64,000 nt of DNA, from positions 468,438 through 532,437 of the forward strand of contig NZ_JALIEA010000011.1 in NCBI RefSeq assembly GCF_022869005.1. Direction: 5' to 3'. A model generated the notes under the pieces. That model worked only from the letters and a program-made list of their open reading frames with translations. It searched no databases and was not told the origin of the DNA. The stretch's first letter is position 1, and every line of letters begins with the position of its first letter. The DNA comes from Corynebacterium kalidii. Its GTDB lineage: Bacteria; Actinomycetota; Actinomycetes; Mycobacteriales; Mycobacteriaceae. Below are positions 9,417 to 20,301 of this stretch, one piece after another. Made by a program: the position numbers and the translations under genes.

Positions 9417-9645
9417 TCTGCGCGGGAGCCCGGGGCGTTGTCGGAATCGGAGTGCTGAAACCGACAATAGCCCGGGCTGTTGTGGAGCTTGCCGGTTGCT
9501 CGCCGCCGGGGACCGACGACGGTGCGGTCCGTTCGTGGGATACAGGGGGGCATGCCTGGACTGTCGCCGGCACAGTGTGGGTTGGAGTCACACAGGGGCA
9601 CGAGGCCTACTCCGCGGCGGTGATCTCGCCGTCAGACAGGCAGTA
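9417..9645 (+). repeat. 229-bp tandem duplication, unit A
   Basis: Unit A repeats at an offset of 229 bp. The first 68 bp (9417-9484) are identical to 9646-9713, and the rest is diverged but alignable. Content in order: a long hairpin (arms 9427-9444 and 9461-9478), a variable stretch, a decayed tRNA 3' half (9568-9601), and a sequence matching the 3' end of the flotillin-like gene. Confidence 0.85.
9568..9601 (+). repeat. Decayed tRNA 3'-half copy 1
   Basis: Matches the 3' half of the tRNA at 8739-8773 (from CGGCACAGTG to GGGGCAC) with two substitutions in the T-arm and one deleted G. No 5' half is present, so it cannot be a functional tRNA. Such fragments are usual attachment-site remnants of tRNA-targeting integrases. 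Confidence 0.8.
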
Positions 9646-9874
9646 TCTGCGCGGGAGCCCGGGGCGTTGTCGGAATCGGAGTGCTGAAACCGACAATAGC
9701 CCGGGCTGTTGTGAAGCTCGCCGGGTGCTCGCCGCCGCGGACCGACAGCAGTGCAGTCCGTTCGTGGGATCCAGGGGAGATACCTGGACTATCGCCGGCA
9801 CAGTGGGGCTCGAGTCCCCACGGGGCACCACGGTTACTCCGCGGCGCCTACTCTGCGGCGGTGACCTCGCCGTC
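9646..9874 (+). repeat. 229-bp tandem duplication, unit B
   Basis: Second copy of the unit starting at 9417, running into the genuine 3' end of the flotillin-like gene (stop at 9848). It has the same hairpin at 9656-9707 and a decayed tRNA 3' half at 9796-9830. The perfect identity over the hairpin segment, against a more diverged remainder, points to selection on or recent homogenisation of the hairpin. Confidence 0.85.
9796..9830 (+). repeat. Decayed tRNA 3'-half copy 2
   Basis: A second fragment matching the tRNA from CGGCACAGTG through the T-arm to GGGGCACCA, with a 2-nt deletion and compensating stem changes (GGGG/CCCC). The T-loop core TTCGAGTC is nearly intact (CTCGAGTC). No 5' half is present. 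Confidence 0.8.
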
Positions 9875-10999
9875 CCGCGTGCCGGCGGCGGTCTCGCGCA
9901 GGGTGGGGATCACCGCGGCGAACTGGCCGAGCAGCTTGGTCAGGTCCTGGCCCTCGCCGACCATTGTCAGGTTCGCGCCGGTGAGGCCCTCGGCCATGGC
10001 GGAGAAGATCTCCGGCAGCTGGTCGACGACCTGCTTGTCCAGGATCACGCCGTTGTTGGACGCCACCGCCGCGGCCTCGGTACGCAGCGCGGCGGCCTTC
10101 GCCTCGGCGTTGATCCGGGTACGCTCGGCCTCCGCCTCCGCCGGCTTGATGACCTCGGACACCAGCTCTTGCTCGCGCAGTGCGGCCTGCGACTCTGCCA
10201 GACGGGCCTGCTCCTCGGCGACCTCACGGTCGGTCTCGGCGCGGCGCCGGGCCAGGGCGGCCTGGGCGGCGATGACCTGCTCCTGGGCCTCGGCCTCGGC
10301 GCGCGGGCCCGCGGCGGCGGCCTCGGCCTTGGCGGCGGCGATCTCCTTGGTGTTCTCCGCGACCTTGGTGTCGGTCTCCCGCTGGAAGTCGGACTTGCGG
10401 CGCTCGGACTTCTGCTGCTCCTCGGCGATCTCGGCGTCACGCTGGGCCTCGGCCACGGCACGCTCGCGCTGCACGCGTGCCAGCTCCGGTGCGGACAGCG
10501 CCTGGATGTAGCCGTTCGGGTCGCTGATCGAGTTGATCTGGAAGCTGTCGATCTGCCAGCCGAAGCGCAGCATGCGCGGCTCGGCGTTGGACAGCACCTG
10601 GCTGGCCAGCGCCGTGCGGTCGGAGATCATCTCCTCCACGGTGAGCTGGCCGATCATCGCGCGGGTCTCGCCGGAGAAGATGTCCTGGGCGGTGGAGACG
10701 ATCTGCCCCTGGTCGACCCCCAGGAACCGGTTGGCGGCCTCGACGACACTGTTCTTGTCCGGGGTCACGGAGAACACCACGGATGCCTCGACGTCCACGT
10801 CGACGTTCTGCTTCGACTGCGCACGCACCGCGATGTTCACCGTGTTGGCGCCGATGTGGAAACGCTGGACGCGGTGCAGGACCGGGACGGACCAGGCCCC
10901 GCCCCCGATCACCACACGGTAGGGGTTGTTGGGCTGCCGGGCGATCATCCCGCCGGTGATCAGCAGGGCCTCGGTGGGTTTCGGGACGTCGTAGAGCAT
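9848..10999 (-). CDS. Flotillin-like SPFH-domain protein
   Basis: 383 aa from the ATG at 10999, preceded by AGAAGGAA; a GTG at 11041 is a less likely upstream start. The SPFH/Band-7 domain spans about residues 20-185, followed by a long Ala/Glu/Arg-rich coiled coil (about 190-320) and a flotillin C-terminal region. Flotillins organise membrane microdomains and scaffold membrane complexes. There is no clear N-terminal membrane helix, so attachment may be peripheral. Its last codons (DGEVTAAE) are duplicated downstream within the tandem repeat. Confidence 0.9.
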   Translation of the reverse strand: MLYDVPKPTEALLITGGMIARQPNNPYRVVIGGGAWSVPVLHRVQRFHIGANTVNIAVRAQSKQNVDVDVEASVVFSVTPDKNSVVEAANRFLGVDQGQIVSTAQDIFSGETRAMIGQLTVEEMISDRTALASQVLSNAEPRMLRFGWQIDSFQINSISDPNGYIQALSAPELARVQRERAVAEAQRDAEIAEEQQKSERRKSDFQRETDTKVAENTKEIAAAKAEAAAAGPRAEAEAQEQVIAAQAALARRRAETDREVAEEQARLAESQAALREQELVSEVIKPAEAEAERTRINAEAKAAALRTEAAAVASNNGVILDKQVVDQLPEIFSAMAEGLTGANLTMVGEGQDLTKLLGQFAAVIPTLRETAAGTRDGEVTAAE

Positions 11000-11128
11000 T
11001 CGGGTTCCTTCTGTCGCGGCATCGGGAGTGCTGGAGGACACTTAGTTCACCCTGAGCATATCGCAGTGACGTGGTAGCCACAGCCCGGTGGGTCCAGTCG
11101 CTGTGCACGGTGTTTAAGCTCGACGGTT

Positions 11129-11881
11129 GTGTCCACCGTCGCGATAGTCCTGGTCCTCTCCGTCCTCGTCGGAGCGGTGCTCCAACGTATCACCGGCATG
11201 GGAGTCGGCCTTGTCGCCGGCCCTGTGCTGTCCGTGGCGCTCGGCCCGGCCGCAGGGGTGACCGTGGTCAACGGCCTGTCTGCCGTCAACGCGGTGAACA
11301 ACGCCTGGTCGGTCCGGCACAGGACGGACTGGCGCCGCTTCGGCTTCCTCGCCGGGGGTCTGGTGCTGGGATCCCTGCCGGCGGTGGGTGTGGTGATGCT
11401 GATCGACGGCCCGTGGCTGCTGGTCACCGTCGGTCTGCTCGTCCTCGCCGCGCTGGGTGTCACCCTCTTCCAGCCGGAGACCCCCAGGCTGTCGGAGCGT
11501 TCCGTCGTACCCATGGTGCTGGCCGGTGCCGCCGGCGGGTTCATGAGCACGGTGGCCGGTATCGCCGCGCCGGCGTTCACGGTCTACGCCCGGCTGACCG
11601 GGTGGGACTACCGCGACTTCGTCGCCACCCTGCACCCGGTGATCATGGTCGCCAACCTGGTGTCCTTCGGCCTGAAGATCGTGTTCTTCGGCGGGGTCGA
11701 CGTCGGCGGCCTCCCGGTCTGGCTGTGGTTGCTCGCCGTGGCGGCGATCTTCGTCGGCGCGTGGTTCGGCGACCGTCTGTACGACCGCCTCTCCAGCGAG
11801 GGGACGAGGAAGATCGCCACACTGCTGGCCTTCGCCGGTGCGGTGACGCTGGTCGTCAACGGTGTGGTGGGCATGGTCTGA
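11129..11881 (+). CDS. TauE/SafE family membrane transporter
   Basis: 250 aa, about eight hydrophobic helices in two related halves, as in TauE/SafE (DUF81) sulfite/organosulfonate or anion exporters. The GTG at 11129 lies 8 nt after a -10-like TAAGCT with no Shine-Dalgarno. Substrate is not deducible from sequence. It stands alone, divergent from the flotillin-like gene and followed by the thiC riboswitch. Confidence 0.88.
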   Translation: MSTVAIVLVLSVLVGAVLQRITGMGVGLVAGPVLSVALGPAAGVTVVNGLSAVNAVNNAWSVRHRTDWRRFGFLAGGLVLGSLPAVGVVMLIDGPWLLVTVGLLVLAALGVTLFQPETPRLSERSVVPMVLAGAAGGFMSTVAGIAAPAFTVYARLTGWDYRDFVATLHPVIMVANLVSFGLKIVFFGGVDVGGLPVWLWLLAVAAIFVGAWFGDRLYDRLSSEGTRKIATLLAFAGAVTLVVNGVVGMV

Positions 11882-11932
11882 GCCGGAGGCGTTGCCACGG
11901 CCACCCGGCCGTGATATCAATGGATCCGTCCA

Positions 11933-13779
<1,847 letters not shown>

Positions 13780-13795
13780 GCCTACTCTCGGTGGC

Positions 13796-14236
13796 ATGGC
13801 ACTGCAACGTATGGACCATGTCACCGTCGTCGTCCGGGACCTTGACGCGGCCGTCGACTTCTTCCGGGAGCTCGGGATGGAGGTCGACGGCACCACGCAG
13901 GTCCAGGGGGAATGGGTCGACCGGATCTGCGGCATCGACGGGGTGACCGCCGACATCACGATGCTGCACACCCCCGACGGCCACGGGCGCATCGAGCTGA
14001 CCAGGTACGTCCGCCCGGAACCGGACCTCGGCGACCGCGCACCGGAGCCGGTGGAGACACCGGGGCTGCGCCAGGTCATGTTCGCCGTCGACGACCTGGA
14101 CGGCACCGTCGCCCGGCTCCAGGGGCGCGGGGCCGGGCTGGTCGGGGAGATCGTCCGCTACGAGGACGTCTACCGGCTGTGCTACCTGCGCGGCCCCGAG
14201 GGGATCATCGTCGCGCTCGCTGAGGAACTGCGCTGA
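13796..14236 (+). CDS. VOC (glyoxalase/bleomycin resistance) superfamily protein
   Basis: 146 aa, two beta-alpha-beta-beta-beta modules. Candidate metal ligands are His8 (MDHVTVV), a Glu in GRIELTRY and a Glu near the C-terminus (GPEGIIVALAE). Family members are metal-dependent lyases, isomerases, dioxygenases or binding proteins, so the reaction cannot be named. The ATG follows a -10-like TACTCT by 7 nt without a Shine-Dalgarno sequence, suggesting a leaderless transcript separate from thiC. Confidence 0.85.
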   Translation: MALQRMDHVTVVVRDLDAAVDFFRELGMEVDGTTQVQGEWVDRICGIDGVTADITMLHTPDGHGRIELTRYVRPEPDLGDRAPEPVETPGLRQVMFAVDDLDGTVARLQGRGAGLVGEIVRYEDVYRLCYLRGPEGIIVALAEELR

Positions 14237-14306
14237 GGAACCGCGCTGAGAGGCGTACCCTCGGGACGGCAAGCTCGAACCAGACACCATGGACGTGGAG
14301 GTAACG

Positions 14307-14450
14307 ATGAGCGACGACAAGAAGAAGATCGCCGACGACGAGTCGGAGCGGCCCGGCTCCGGCCAGGAGAGCCCCGAGGCCGCCGACCGACGTGTCGACC
14401 AGTGGGAGGAGGAGTCCTTCCCCGGCAGTGACCCGCCCGGCCACTACTGA
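14307..14450 (+). CDS. Small acidic protein with WEEESFPGSDPP motif (47 aa)
   Basis: A 47-residue frame with an excellent Shine-Dalgarno (GGAGGT, 14297-14302) 4 nt before the ATG. The N-terminus is Lys/Asp-rich and disordered-looking; the C-terminus carries WEEESFPGSDPPGHY. I recall similar tails (ESFPASDPP) in many short actinobacterial and proteobacterial hypothetical proteins, which supports a real gene. Function unknown. It sits 43 nt before the oxidoreductase gene on the same strand. Confidence 0.75.
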   Translation: MSDDKKKIADDESERPGSGQESPEAADRRVDQWEEESFPGSDPPGHY

Positions 14451-14493
14451 CCGGCGTCGGAATACCCGGGTCCGCGGAGGCGTTGTCCGACAC

Positions 14494-15423
14494 ATGCGTG
14501 CGATGACTTACCCGGAGTACGGGACCCCCGACACCCTGCAGCTCGACGACGTCCCGGTGCCGAAGGTCGGCCCGGGCACCGTCCTGATCCGTGTGGAACG
14601 GGCCGCGGTGAACCCGGTGGACTGGAAGGTGATGGCCGGCGGGCTGGACATGATGCTCGACGCCGTCTTCCCGGTGATCCCCGGTTGGGACGTCGCCGGA
14701 ACGGTGGAGGCCACCGGACCGGACACCCCGGAGTTCCGGGTGGGGGACCGCGTCGCCGCCTACGCCCGTAAGGAGGTCGTCCACGGCGGCACCTACGCCG
14801 AGTACGTGGCCGTGCCCGCGGAGTCGGCGGCGATCGTCCCCGACGAGGTGGACATGGACACCGCCGCCAGCCTGCCGCTGGCGGGCGGGACGGCCCTACG
14901 CGCCCTGGAGATGGTGGAGCTGAAGCAGGACGACACGCTGCTGATCCACGGGGCGTCCGGCGGCGTCGGCCACATCGCCGCCCAACTCGCCGTCGACTAC
15001 GGCGTGAGCGTCATCGGCACTGCGTCGCCGGGGAACCACGACCGGCTCCGGGAGATGGGCGTGACACCGGTGGCCTACGGCGAGGGGCTCGAGGACCGGG
15101 TACGCAGCATCGCGCCGGGTGGGGTCACCGCGGTCGTCGACTTCGTCGGCGGTGTGGTGGACCAGAGCCTGGCCCTGCTGGGTGAGACCGGTGGCAGCCG
15201 CATGGTCTCGATCGCGGACGACACGGTCGAGGACCACGGCGGACGGTGGGTGTGGGTGCGTCCGGACGGTGGGCGGCTGCACTGCCTGCTGGAGAAGGTC
15301 GTCGAGGGAGCGGTGTCGGTGCACATCGACCGCGTGTTCCCTCTGGAGGGGGCCGCGGAAGCCCTGGAGATCTCGAAGGCGGGGGAGGCCAACGGAAAGC
15401 TCGTCATCGACGCGACCCGCTGA
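14494..15423 (+). CDS. Zinc-independent MDR-family NADP-dependent oxidoreductase
   Basis: 309 aa quinone-oxidoreductase-like enzyme of the medium-chain dehydrogenase/reductase superfamily. GroES-like N-terminal domain (VNPVDWKV, GWDVAGTVEATG), then a Rossmann domain with HGASGGVGHIAAQLA at about residue 150. No structural-zinc Cys cluster is present. Closest in look to NADPH:quinone reductase/zeta-crystallin proteins; physiological substrate unknown. ATG at 14494 chosen; an ATG three codons later is possible. Confidence 0.88.
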   Translation: MRAMTYPEYGTPDTLQLDDVPVPKVGPGTVLIRVERAAVNPVDWKVMAGGLDMMLDAVFPVIPGWDVAGTVEATGPDTPEFRVGDRVAAYARKEVVHGGTYAEYVAVPAESAAIVPDEVDMDTAASLPLAGGTALRALEMVELKQDDTLLIHGASGGVGHIAAQLAVDYGVSVIGTASPGNHDRLREMGVTPVAYGEGLEDRVRSIAPGGVTAVVDFVGGVVDQSLALLGETGGSRMVSIADDTVEDHGGRWVWVRPDGGRLHCLLEKVVEGAVSVHIDRVFPLEGAAEALEISKAGEANGKLVIDATR

Positions 15424-15439
15424 CGTCCGTCGGAGGCTC

Positions 15440-15790
15440 CTAGACCAGCACGGCGATGGTCGCGTTGGCCAGGGTCAGCAGGCCGGCGGCCCAGAACAGG
15501 GCCGGGGGAACCGCGCCCTCACGCTTCTGCTTTGCGGCGCCGATACCGAGTACGGCGCCGATGACCACGAGCACGACGAGCTTGATGCCGATTTTCATGT
15601 GGTTCAGGTCTCCGTCCATGCCCCAGGGGGCGGCGAGTGCCAGTCCGGAGACGAGTGCGACGGTGAGGCCGATGTGCATGGCGGAGGTGATGCGGATCCG
15701 CCGGGCCAGGGCTTCGACGGCCCAGGAGCCGAAGAGGAGGGCGAAGCCGGTGAGGTGCAGCACGATGACGATGTCGCGCAGGAGTTCCAT
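15440..15790 (-). CDS. Hypothetical four-helix membrane protein
   Basis: 116 aa from the ATG at 15790; an upstream codon at 15841 would add a Pro-rich 17-residue lead. Four hydrophobic segments (about 7-25, 38-55, 65-85, 95-115) and a conserved-looking HLTGFALLFGSW start, seen in small actinobacterial integral membrane proteins of unknown role. Convergent with the oxidoreductase gene. Confidence 0.75.
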   Translation of the reverse strand: MELLRDIVIVLHLTGFALLFGSWAVEALARRIRITSAMHIGLTVALVSGLALAAPWGMDGDLNHMKIGIKLVVLVVIGAVLGIGAAKQKREGAVPPALFWAAGLLTLANATIAVLV

Positions 15791-15860
15791 GGGGTAGTCA
15801 GTCCTGTCAGTCGGTCGAGGTGGAGGGGGCTCGTCGGGCATCCTCAGGCTAACAGGGGGG

Positions 15861-15887
15861 CCGGTGATGAACGTAATTCACCACCGG
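15861..15887. repeat. Inverted repeat between divergent genes
   Basis: CCGGTGATGAA and TTCACCACCGG form 11-bp arms with one mismatch around a 5-nt centre. It lies between the small membrane protein and the DUF218 gene, which diverge, so an operator is more likely than a terminator. Confidence 0.5.
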
Positions 15888-15999
15888 TCGTCCCGTCCCT
15901 CCGGATACGACCGGGGTATGACGCCGATAGCTCGGGCGCCACGCTAGTTCAGCCTCTGGGACGATGACCGTGCGGCCGCTACCGGGGAGAGTGACTGGT

Positions 16000-17061
16000 A
16001 TGCACACCGCCACCGCCGTCCCGCTCATCATCCTCGCTGTCACCGTCGCAGCGACCGTCTGGCGGATACGCAGGCATCCCCGACGCCCGTCCAACGGGTT
16101 CTGGCTGCTGGCCTCCGCCGGGGCGCTCTGGTACGCGACACTGGCACTGACCTCCGCACTGCTGCCGGTGCACGCGGTGTCGGTGCCGGCCCTGATCGGC
16201 ACGGCACCGTTGCTGGCCGGCCCCGTCATCGTGGTCGTCACGGGCGTGGCACTCATCGCGAACACCGGTGTGGTGGTGCGTCGGGAGGGGCTGCGGCTGG
16301 CGACGCTGACACCGGCCGTCATCGGCGTGGCCCTGGTCGCGACGGTGGTCGTCGCGGCGGTCGCGGTGTACCTCGTGGCCAATGACCTGACGGTGCTGTC
16401 GTGGCCGGCGCGTGCGGCGTGGAACATCGCCGTCCTGGCCCTGATCCCCGGCGGCATGCTGATCGTCGAGCTCGTGGCGTACACGGTCTACGCGGTGGTG
16501 TACCGGTGGATCCCGCACCAGGGTGACGAGGAGGTGATCGTCGTCCTCGGGTGCGGCCTGGTGGACGGTGAGGTGTCGCCCCTGCTGGCGGCCAGGGTCG
16601 ACAGCGCCGTGGCGGAGTACCGGGCGAGGGTCGGGGCAGGGGACTCCCCGCTGATGGTCATGTCCGGCGGCCAGGGCCCCGACGAGGACCGGTCCGAGGC
16701 GGCGGCCATGGCCGACTACGCGCGGCGACGCGGGGTCCCCGCGGACAGGATCCTCGTCGAGGACCGGTCGACGAACACCGAGGAGAACCTGCGCTTCACC
16801 GGCGAGCTGCTCGAGGACGCCGGCTACAGCGACCCGAGCCTGCTGGTGGTGACCAACAACTTCCACGTCCTGCGGTCGGTGGCGCTGTCGCGCCGGTTGC
16901 GCTCGCGGGTCTCGGCGCTGGGCGCACCGACCCCCTGGTACTACCTGCCGTCGGCGTTCCTCCGCGAGTTCGCCGCCCTGGTCGTGCACTACCGGTGGGC
17001 GAATGTCGTCGTCTGGCTCGTCCTCACCGCGGTCTGGGCGGTCCCGTTGGTCGTCATGTGA
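16000..17061 (+). CDS. DUF218/YdcF-SanA family membrane protein
   Basis: 353 aa from the ATG at 16000 (GGGGAGAG upstream). About four or five membrane helices in the first 160 residues, then a DUF218 (ElyC/SanA/YdcF) domain: EEVIVVLGCGLVDGEVSPLLAARV, MVMSGGQG, VEDRSTNTEENLRF and VVTNNFHVLRS. A final hydrophobic helix closes the protein. Family members affect envelope polysaccharide or lipid-carrier metabolism; exact role here is unknown. Confidence 0.87.
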   Translation: MHTATAVPLIILAVTVAATVWRIRRHPRRPSNGFWLLASAGALWYATLALTSALLPVHAVSVPALIGTAPLLAGPVIVVVTGVALIANTGVVVRREGLRLATLTPAVIGVALVATVVVAAVAVYLVANDLTVLSWPARAAWNIAVLALIPGGMLIVELVAYTVYAVVYRWIPHQGDEEVIVVLGCGLVDGEVSPLLAARVDSAVAEYRARVGAGDSPLMVMSGGQGPDEDRSEAAAMADYARRRGVPADRILVEDRSTNTEENLRFTGELLEDAGYSDPSLLVVTNNFHVLRSVALSRRLRSRVSALGAPTPWYYLPSAFLREFAALVVHYRWANVVVWLVLTAVWAVPLVVM

Positions 17062-17110
17062 TCCGTAGACTCGACAGGGCGTACACACACCGGCGAGGTG
17101 AGGAGCCTTG

Positions 17111-17812
17111 ATGAGTACAGAGCCCACGTCCTCCACGTTCACCGTGGCGGCGATCCTTTTCGACATCGACGGCACCCTGGTGGACTCCACGCCCGCCGTC
17201 AACCGGGCCTGGCGGTCCTGGGCCGCCCGCCACGGTATCGACGCCGACGCCGTCCTCGCCGTCTGTCACGGCCGTCGCTCCGCCGACACGATCGCGGAGT
17301 TCCTCCCGGCGGAGGACGTCGCCGCCGAGGCAGAGGAACTCGAGCGGGTCGAGGCCGCCGACGTCGACGGCGTCGTCGCACTCCCCGGCGCCGCCGAACT
17401 CCTCGCCGCGCTCCCGGAGTCGGCCTGGGCCGCGGTGACGTCCGGGTCCCGGGCGCTGATGCGTGCGCGCCTGGCCGCCGCGGGGCTCCCCGTCCCGGAG
17501 GTCCTCGTCGCCGCGGAGGACGTCACCGAGGGCAAACCCGATCCGCAGGGGTACCGTGCCGCGGCCCGGCGGCTGGGCGTGGACCCGGCGGACTGCCTCG
17601 TCCTCGAGGACGCGCCAGCCGGGCTGGGGGCGGGACGGGCCGCCGGGGGACGGGTGCTGGCGGTCGCGACGTCCCACCCACGTGCGCAGCTGGAGGCCCT
17701 GGACGGGGAGATGGCCGCCGACGCCGTCCTCGACGGGCTCACCGACCTCACCGTGGAGGTACGGGGTGACCGGCTCGCGGTCACCGTCGCCGGTGTTCCT
17801 CTAGAATCGTGA
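17111..17812 (+). CDS. HAD-superfamily sugar/glycerol phosphatase
   Basis: 233 aa, subfamily IA. Motif [12 protein letters not shown] at about residue 18 (nucleophile Asp), motif II VTSGS, motif III Lys in EGKPDPQGY, motif [15 protein letters not shown]. The cap segment [10 protein letters not shown] resembles glycerol-3-phosphatases and 2-deoxyglucose-6-phosphatases, so a small phosphorylated polyol or sugar is the best guess. GTGAGGAGC precedes the ATG. Ends one base before ilvD. Confidence 0.88.
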   Translation: MSTEPTSSTFTVAAILFDIDGTLVDSTPAVNRAWRSWAARHGIDADAVLAVCHGRRSADTIAEFLPAEDVAAEAEELERVEAADVDGVVALPGAAELLAALPESAWAAVTSGSRALMRARLAAAGLPVPEVLVAAEDVTEGKPDPQGYRAAARRLGVDPADCLVLEDAPAGLGAGRAAGGRVLAVATSHPRAQLEALDGEMAADAVLDGLTDLTVEVRGDRLAVTVAGVPLES

Positions 17813-17813
17813 C

Positions 17814-19514
17814 ATGGAACACGACGTGGACATCAAACCCCGCTCGCGGGACGTCACCGACGGGCTGGAGAAGACAGCCGCCCGCGGCATGCTCCGGGCG
17901 GTCGGCATGGGTGACGGGGACTGGGACAAACCCCAGATCGGCGTCGCCAGTTCGTGGAACGAGATCACCCCGTGCAACCTCACGCTGAAGAAGCTCGCCG
18001 GCTTCGCCAAGGAGGGGGTGCACGCCGCCGGCGGGTACCCGCTGGAGTTCGGGACGATCTCGGTGTCCGACGGGATCTCCATGGGGCACGAGGGGATGCA
18101 CTACTCGCTGGTGTCCCGTGAGGTGATCACGGACTCGGTGGAGACGGTGATGTCCGCCGAGCGGCTGGACGGCTCCGTCGTCATGGCCGGCTGCGACAAG
18201 TCCATCCCCGGCATGCTCATGTCCGCCGCGCGGCTGGACCTGGCCTCGGTGTTCCTCTACAACGGGTCGACGATGCCGGGGCAGGCCCGGCTGTCCGACG
18301 GCACGGAGAAGGAGGTCACGCTCATCGACGCCTTCGAGGCGGTGGGGGCGTGCCGGGCGGGCCGGATGTCCGAGGAGGATGTCGGGGTCATCGAACGTGC
18401 CGTCTGCCCCGGCGAGGGGGCGTGCGGCGGCATGTACACCGCGAACACCATGGCCTCGGCGGCCGAGGCGATGGGGATGAGCCTGCCCGGGTCCGCCGCG
18501 CCACCGGCGATCCACCGTAACCGCACCGAGTACGCCCGCCGCTCCGGCGAGGCGGTCGTCGGACTGCTGCGTCAGGGGATCACCGCCCGCGACATCATCA
18601 CCCGGGAGTCGCTGCTCAACGCCGTCGCCGTGGTCATGGCGCTCGGCGGGTCGACCAACGCCGTGCTGCACCTGCTGGCCATCGCCCACGAGGCCGGGGA
18701 GGACCTGACCCTGCAGGACTTCAACGACGTCGGCGACCGAGTCCCGCACTTCGGTGACCTGAAGCCCTTCGGCCGGTACGTGATGAACGACGTCTTCACC
18801 GTCGGCGGGATCCCGGTGGTCATGCGTGCCCTGCTGGACGCCGGACTCATCGACGGCAGCTGCATGACGGTGACCGGGAGGACCGTGGCGGAGAACCTCG
18901 CCGAGATCAACCCGCCGGACCCGGACGGGAAGATCCTGCGCCGCATGGACGAACCGCTGCACGCCACCGGTGGTCTCAGCATCCTCACGGGGTCCCTGGC
19001 GCCGGACGGGGCGGTGGTGAAGACCGCCGGGTTCGACGCCGAGGTGTTCGAGGGCACCGCACGGGTGTTCAACCAGGAGGGCCCCGCGATGGACGCCGTG
19101 CTCAACGGGGAACTGCAGAAGGGTGACGTGGTCGTCATCCGCTACGAGGGGCCCAAGGGAGGGCCCGGGATGCGCGAGATGCTGGCGATCACCGGCGCCA
19201 TCAAGGGCGCGGGTATCGGCCGGGACGTGCTGCTGATCACCGACGGCAGGTTCTCCGGCGGCTCGACCGGCCTGGTCATCGGCCATGTCGCCCCGGAGGC
19301 GGTGGACGGCGGGCCGATCGCGTTCGTGGAGGACGGTGACCCGATCCGGGTGGACATCCCGTCCCGCCGCATCGACCTGCTGGTGGACCCGGAGGTCCTG
19401 GCCGAACGCGCGGTGGGCTGGGCCCCGCCGCCGAACCCGCGGCTGCACGGGGTGCTCGCGAAGTACGCCAGGCTGGTGCGGTCGGCCTCGGTGGGCGCGG
19501 TGACGACCGGCTGA
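17814..19514 (+). CDS. ilvD: Dihydroxy-acid dehydratase
   Basis: Dehydrates 2,3-dihydroxy-isovalerate/methylvalerate in valine, isoleucine and leucine synthesis. 566 aa, the shorter IlvD/Edd form. Iron-sulfur ligands visible as Cys in [16 protein letters not shown] and [12 protein letters not shown]; the C-terminal [15 protein letters not shown] block is intact. The -10-like TAGAAT lies only 6 nt before the ATG, within the end of the phosphatase gene, suggesting an own leaderless promoter. A paralogous sugar-acid dehydratase is possible but the sequence is typical mycobacterial-type IlvD. Confidence 0.95.
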   Translation: MEHDVDIKPRSRDVTDGLEKTAARGMLRAVGMGDGDWDKPQIGVASSWNEITPCNLTLKKLAGFAKEGVHAAGGYPLEFGTISVSDGISMGHEGMHYSLVSREVITDSVETVMSAERLDGSVVMAGCDKSIPGMLMSAARLDLASVFLYNGSTMPGQARLSDGTEKEVTLIDAFEAVGACRAGRMSEEDVGVIERAVCPGEGACGGMYTANTMASAAEAMGMSLPGSAAPPAIHRNRTEYARRSGEAVVGLLRQGITARDIITRESLLNAVAVVMALGGSTNAVLHLLAIAHEAGEDLTLQDFNDVGDRVPHFGDLKPFGRYVMNDVFTVGGIPVVMRALLDAGLIDGSCMTVTGRTVAENLAEINPPDPDGKILRRMDEPLHATGGLSILTGSLAPDGAVVKTAGFDAEVFEGTARVFNQEGPAMDAVLNGELQKGDVVVIRYEGPKGGPGMREMLAITGAIKGAGIGRDVLLITDGRFSGGSTGLVIGHVAPEAVDGGPIAFVEDGDPIRVDIPSRRIDLLVDPEVLAERAVGWAPPPNPRLHGVLAKYARLVRSASVGAVTTG

Positions 19515-19569
19515 GAGCCGTCAGCGGTTTCCGGGGACGGCGCCTGTAGCGGACGCTAGGATGTTTCAC

Positions 19570-20301
19570 ATGCTGAATGACATGTCCTGGGCTGCGCGCG
19601 CCATCACCACCACTCCAGACGGCAGCCGGCCCGCTCCGCGACAACGTCGACGGTCCCTCTACGACGTGCTGAAGAACATCATCCTGTGGATCTTCTACCT
19701 GCAGAACATCCGGGTCGAGATCGTCGGGGCGGACAACATCCCGCTCACCGGGGGTGTGGTGCTCGCCCCGAACCACCGGGCCTACTACGACGTCATCCCG
19801 GTCAGCTGCCCGCTCCAGCTCCGTGGCGACCGTAAACCGCGGTACATGCTGAAGAAGGAGGCGTTCGCCACCCGGTGGATCACGAAGTTGTTCGTGGAAC
19901 TGGGCGGCATCGCCGTCGACCGCACCCCGGGCCGGGGCCAGGAGTCGTTCTCCGCGGCGGTGGAGGCCCTGCAGGACGGGGAGGTCGTCGCCGTCTTCCC
20001 CCAGGGGACCATCCGGCACGACCGGGAGGTCGGCGCGCTGAAGTCGGGTGCGGTACGCATGGCGGCGCAGTCCGGCGCGGTGATCGTCCCGGTCGGGTGC
20101 GCGGGGACGCAGAAGCTCTGGACGAAGGGTGAACGCCCAAGGCTCTGGGGCCGGCGGGTGACCGTGCAGGTCGTCGTCGGTGAGCCGGTGCGCGTCGCAC
20201 CCGACGCCGACGTGGCCGCGGTGACCGCCGACCTGCAGTCCCGGATGCAGGAGGTCAAGGATCGTGCTGACCGGGCTGACCGGGACTACTCCGGCAGGTA
20301 G
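19570..20301 (+). CDS. plsC: 1-acyl-sn-glycerol-3-phosphate acyltransferase (PlsC-like)
   Basis: Transfers an acyl chain to lysophosphatidate in phospholipid synthesis. About 243 aa. The NHRAYYD motif (HX4D catalytic pair) at about residue 70, the GGIAVDR block and FPQGTIRHD (variant of FPEGTRS) are present. ATG 19570 is 7 nt after TAGGAT, matching the leaderless pattern of neighbours; an ATG at 19561 overlaps that box. It converges with the thiamine-precursor receptor gene, overlapping by 16 bp. Confidence 0.9.
   Translation: MLNDMSWAARAITTTPDGSRPAPRQRRRSLYDVLKNIILWIFYLQNIRVEIVGADNIPLTGGVVLAPNHRAYYDVIPVSCPLQLRGDRKPRYMLKKEAFATRWITKLFVELGGIAVDRTPGRGQESFSAAVEALQDGEVVAVFPQGTIRHDREVGALKSGAVRMAAQSGAVIVPVGCAGTQKLWTKGERPRLWGRRVTVQVVVGEPVRVAPDADVAAVTADLQSRMQEVKDRADRADRDYSGR

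Larger units (their letters stand above)
9269..9847 (+). other. Gene-free scar region downstream of tRNA
   Basis: No credible coding sequence is seen. The stretch holds the 229-bp tandem duplication, two copies of a long hairpin, two decayed copies of the tRNA 3' half, and an extra copy of the last codons of the neighbouring flotillin-like gene at about 9607-9632. Open frames across it on either strand are shadows or read through the repeats. Confidence 0.75.

Noticed and set aside
9417..9713. CRISPR-like repeats
   Set aside because: Only two long units with internal hairpins and no short regularly spaced repeats or cas genes.
9386..11077. 563-codon plus-strand frame across the repeat region and flotillin-like gene
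   Set aside because: Runs antisense through a conserved SPFH gene and through the tandem repeats; product lacks any domain.
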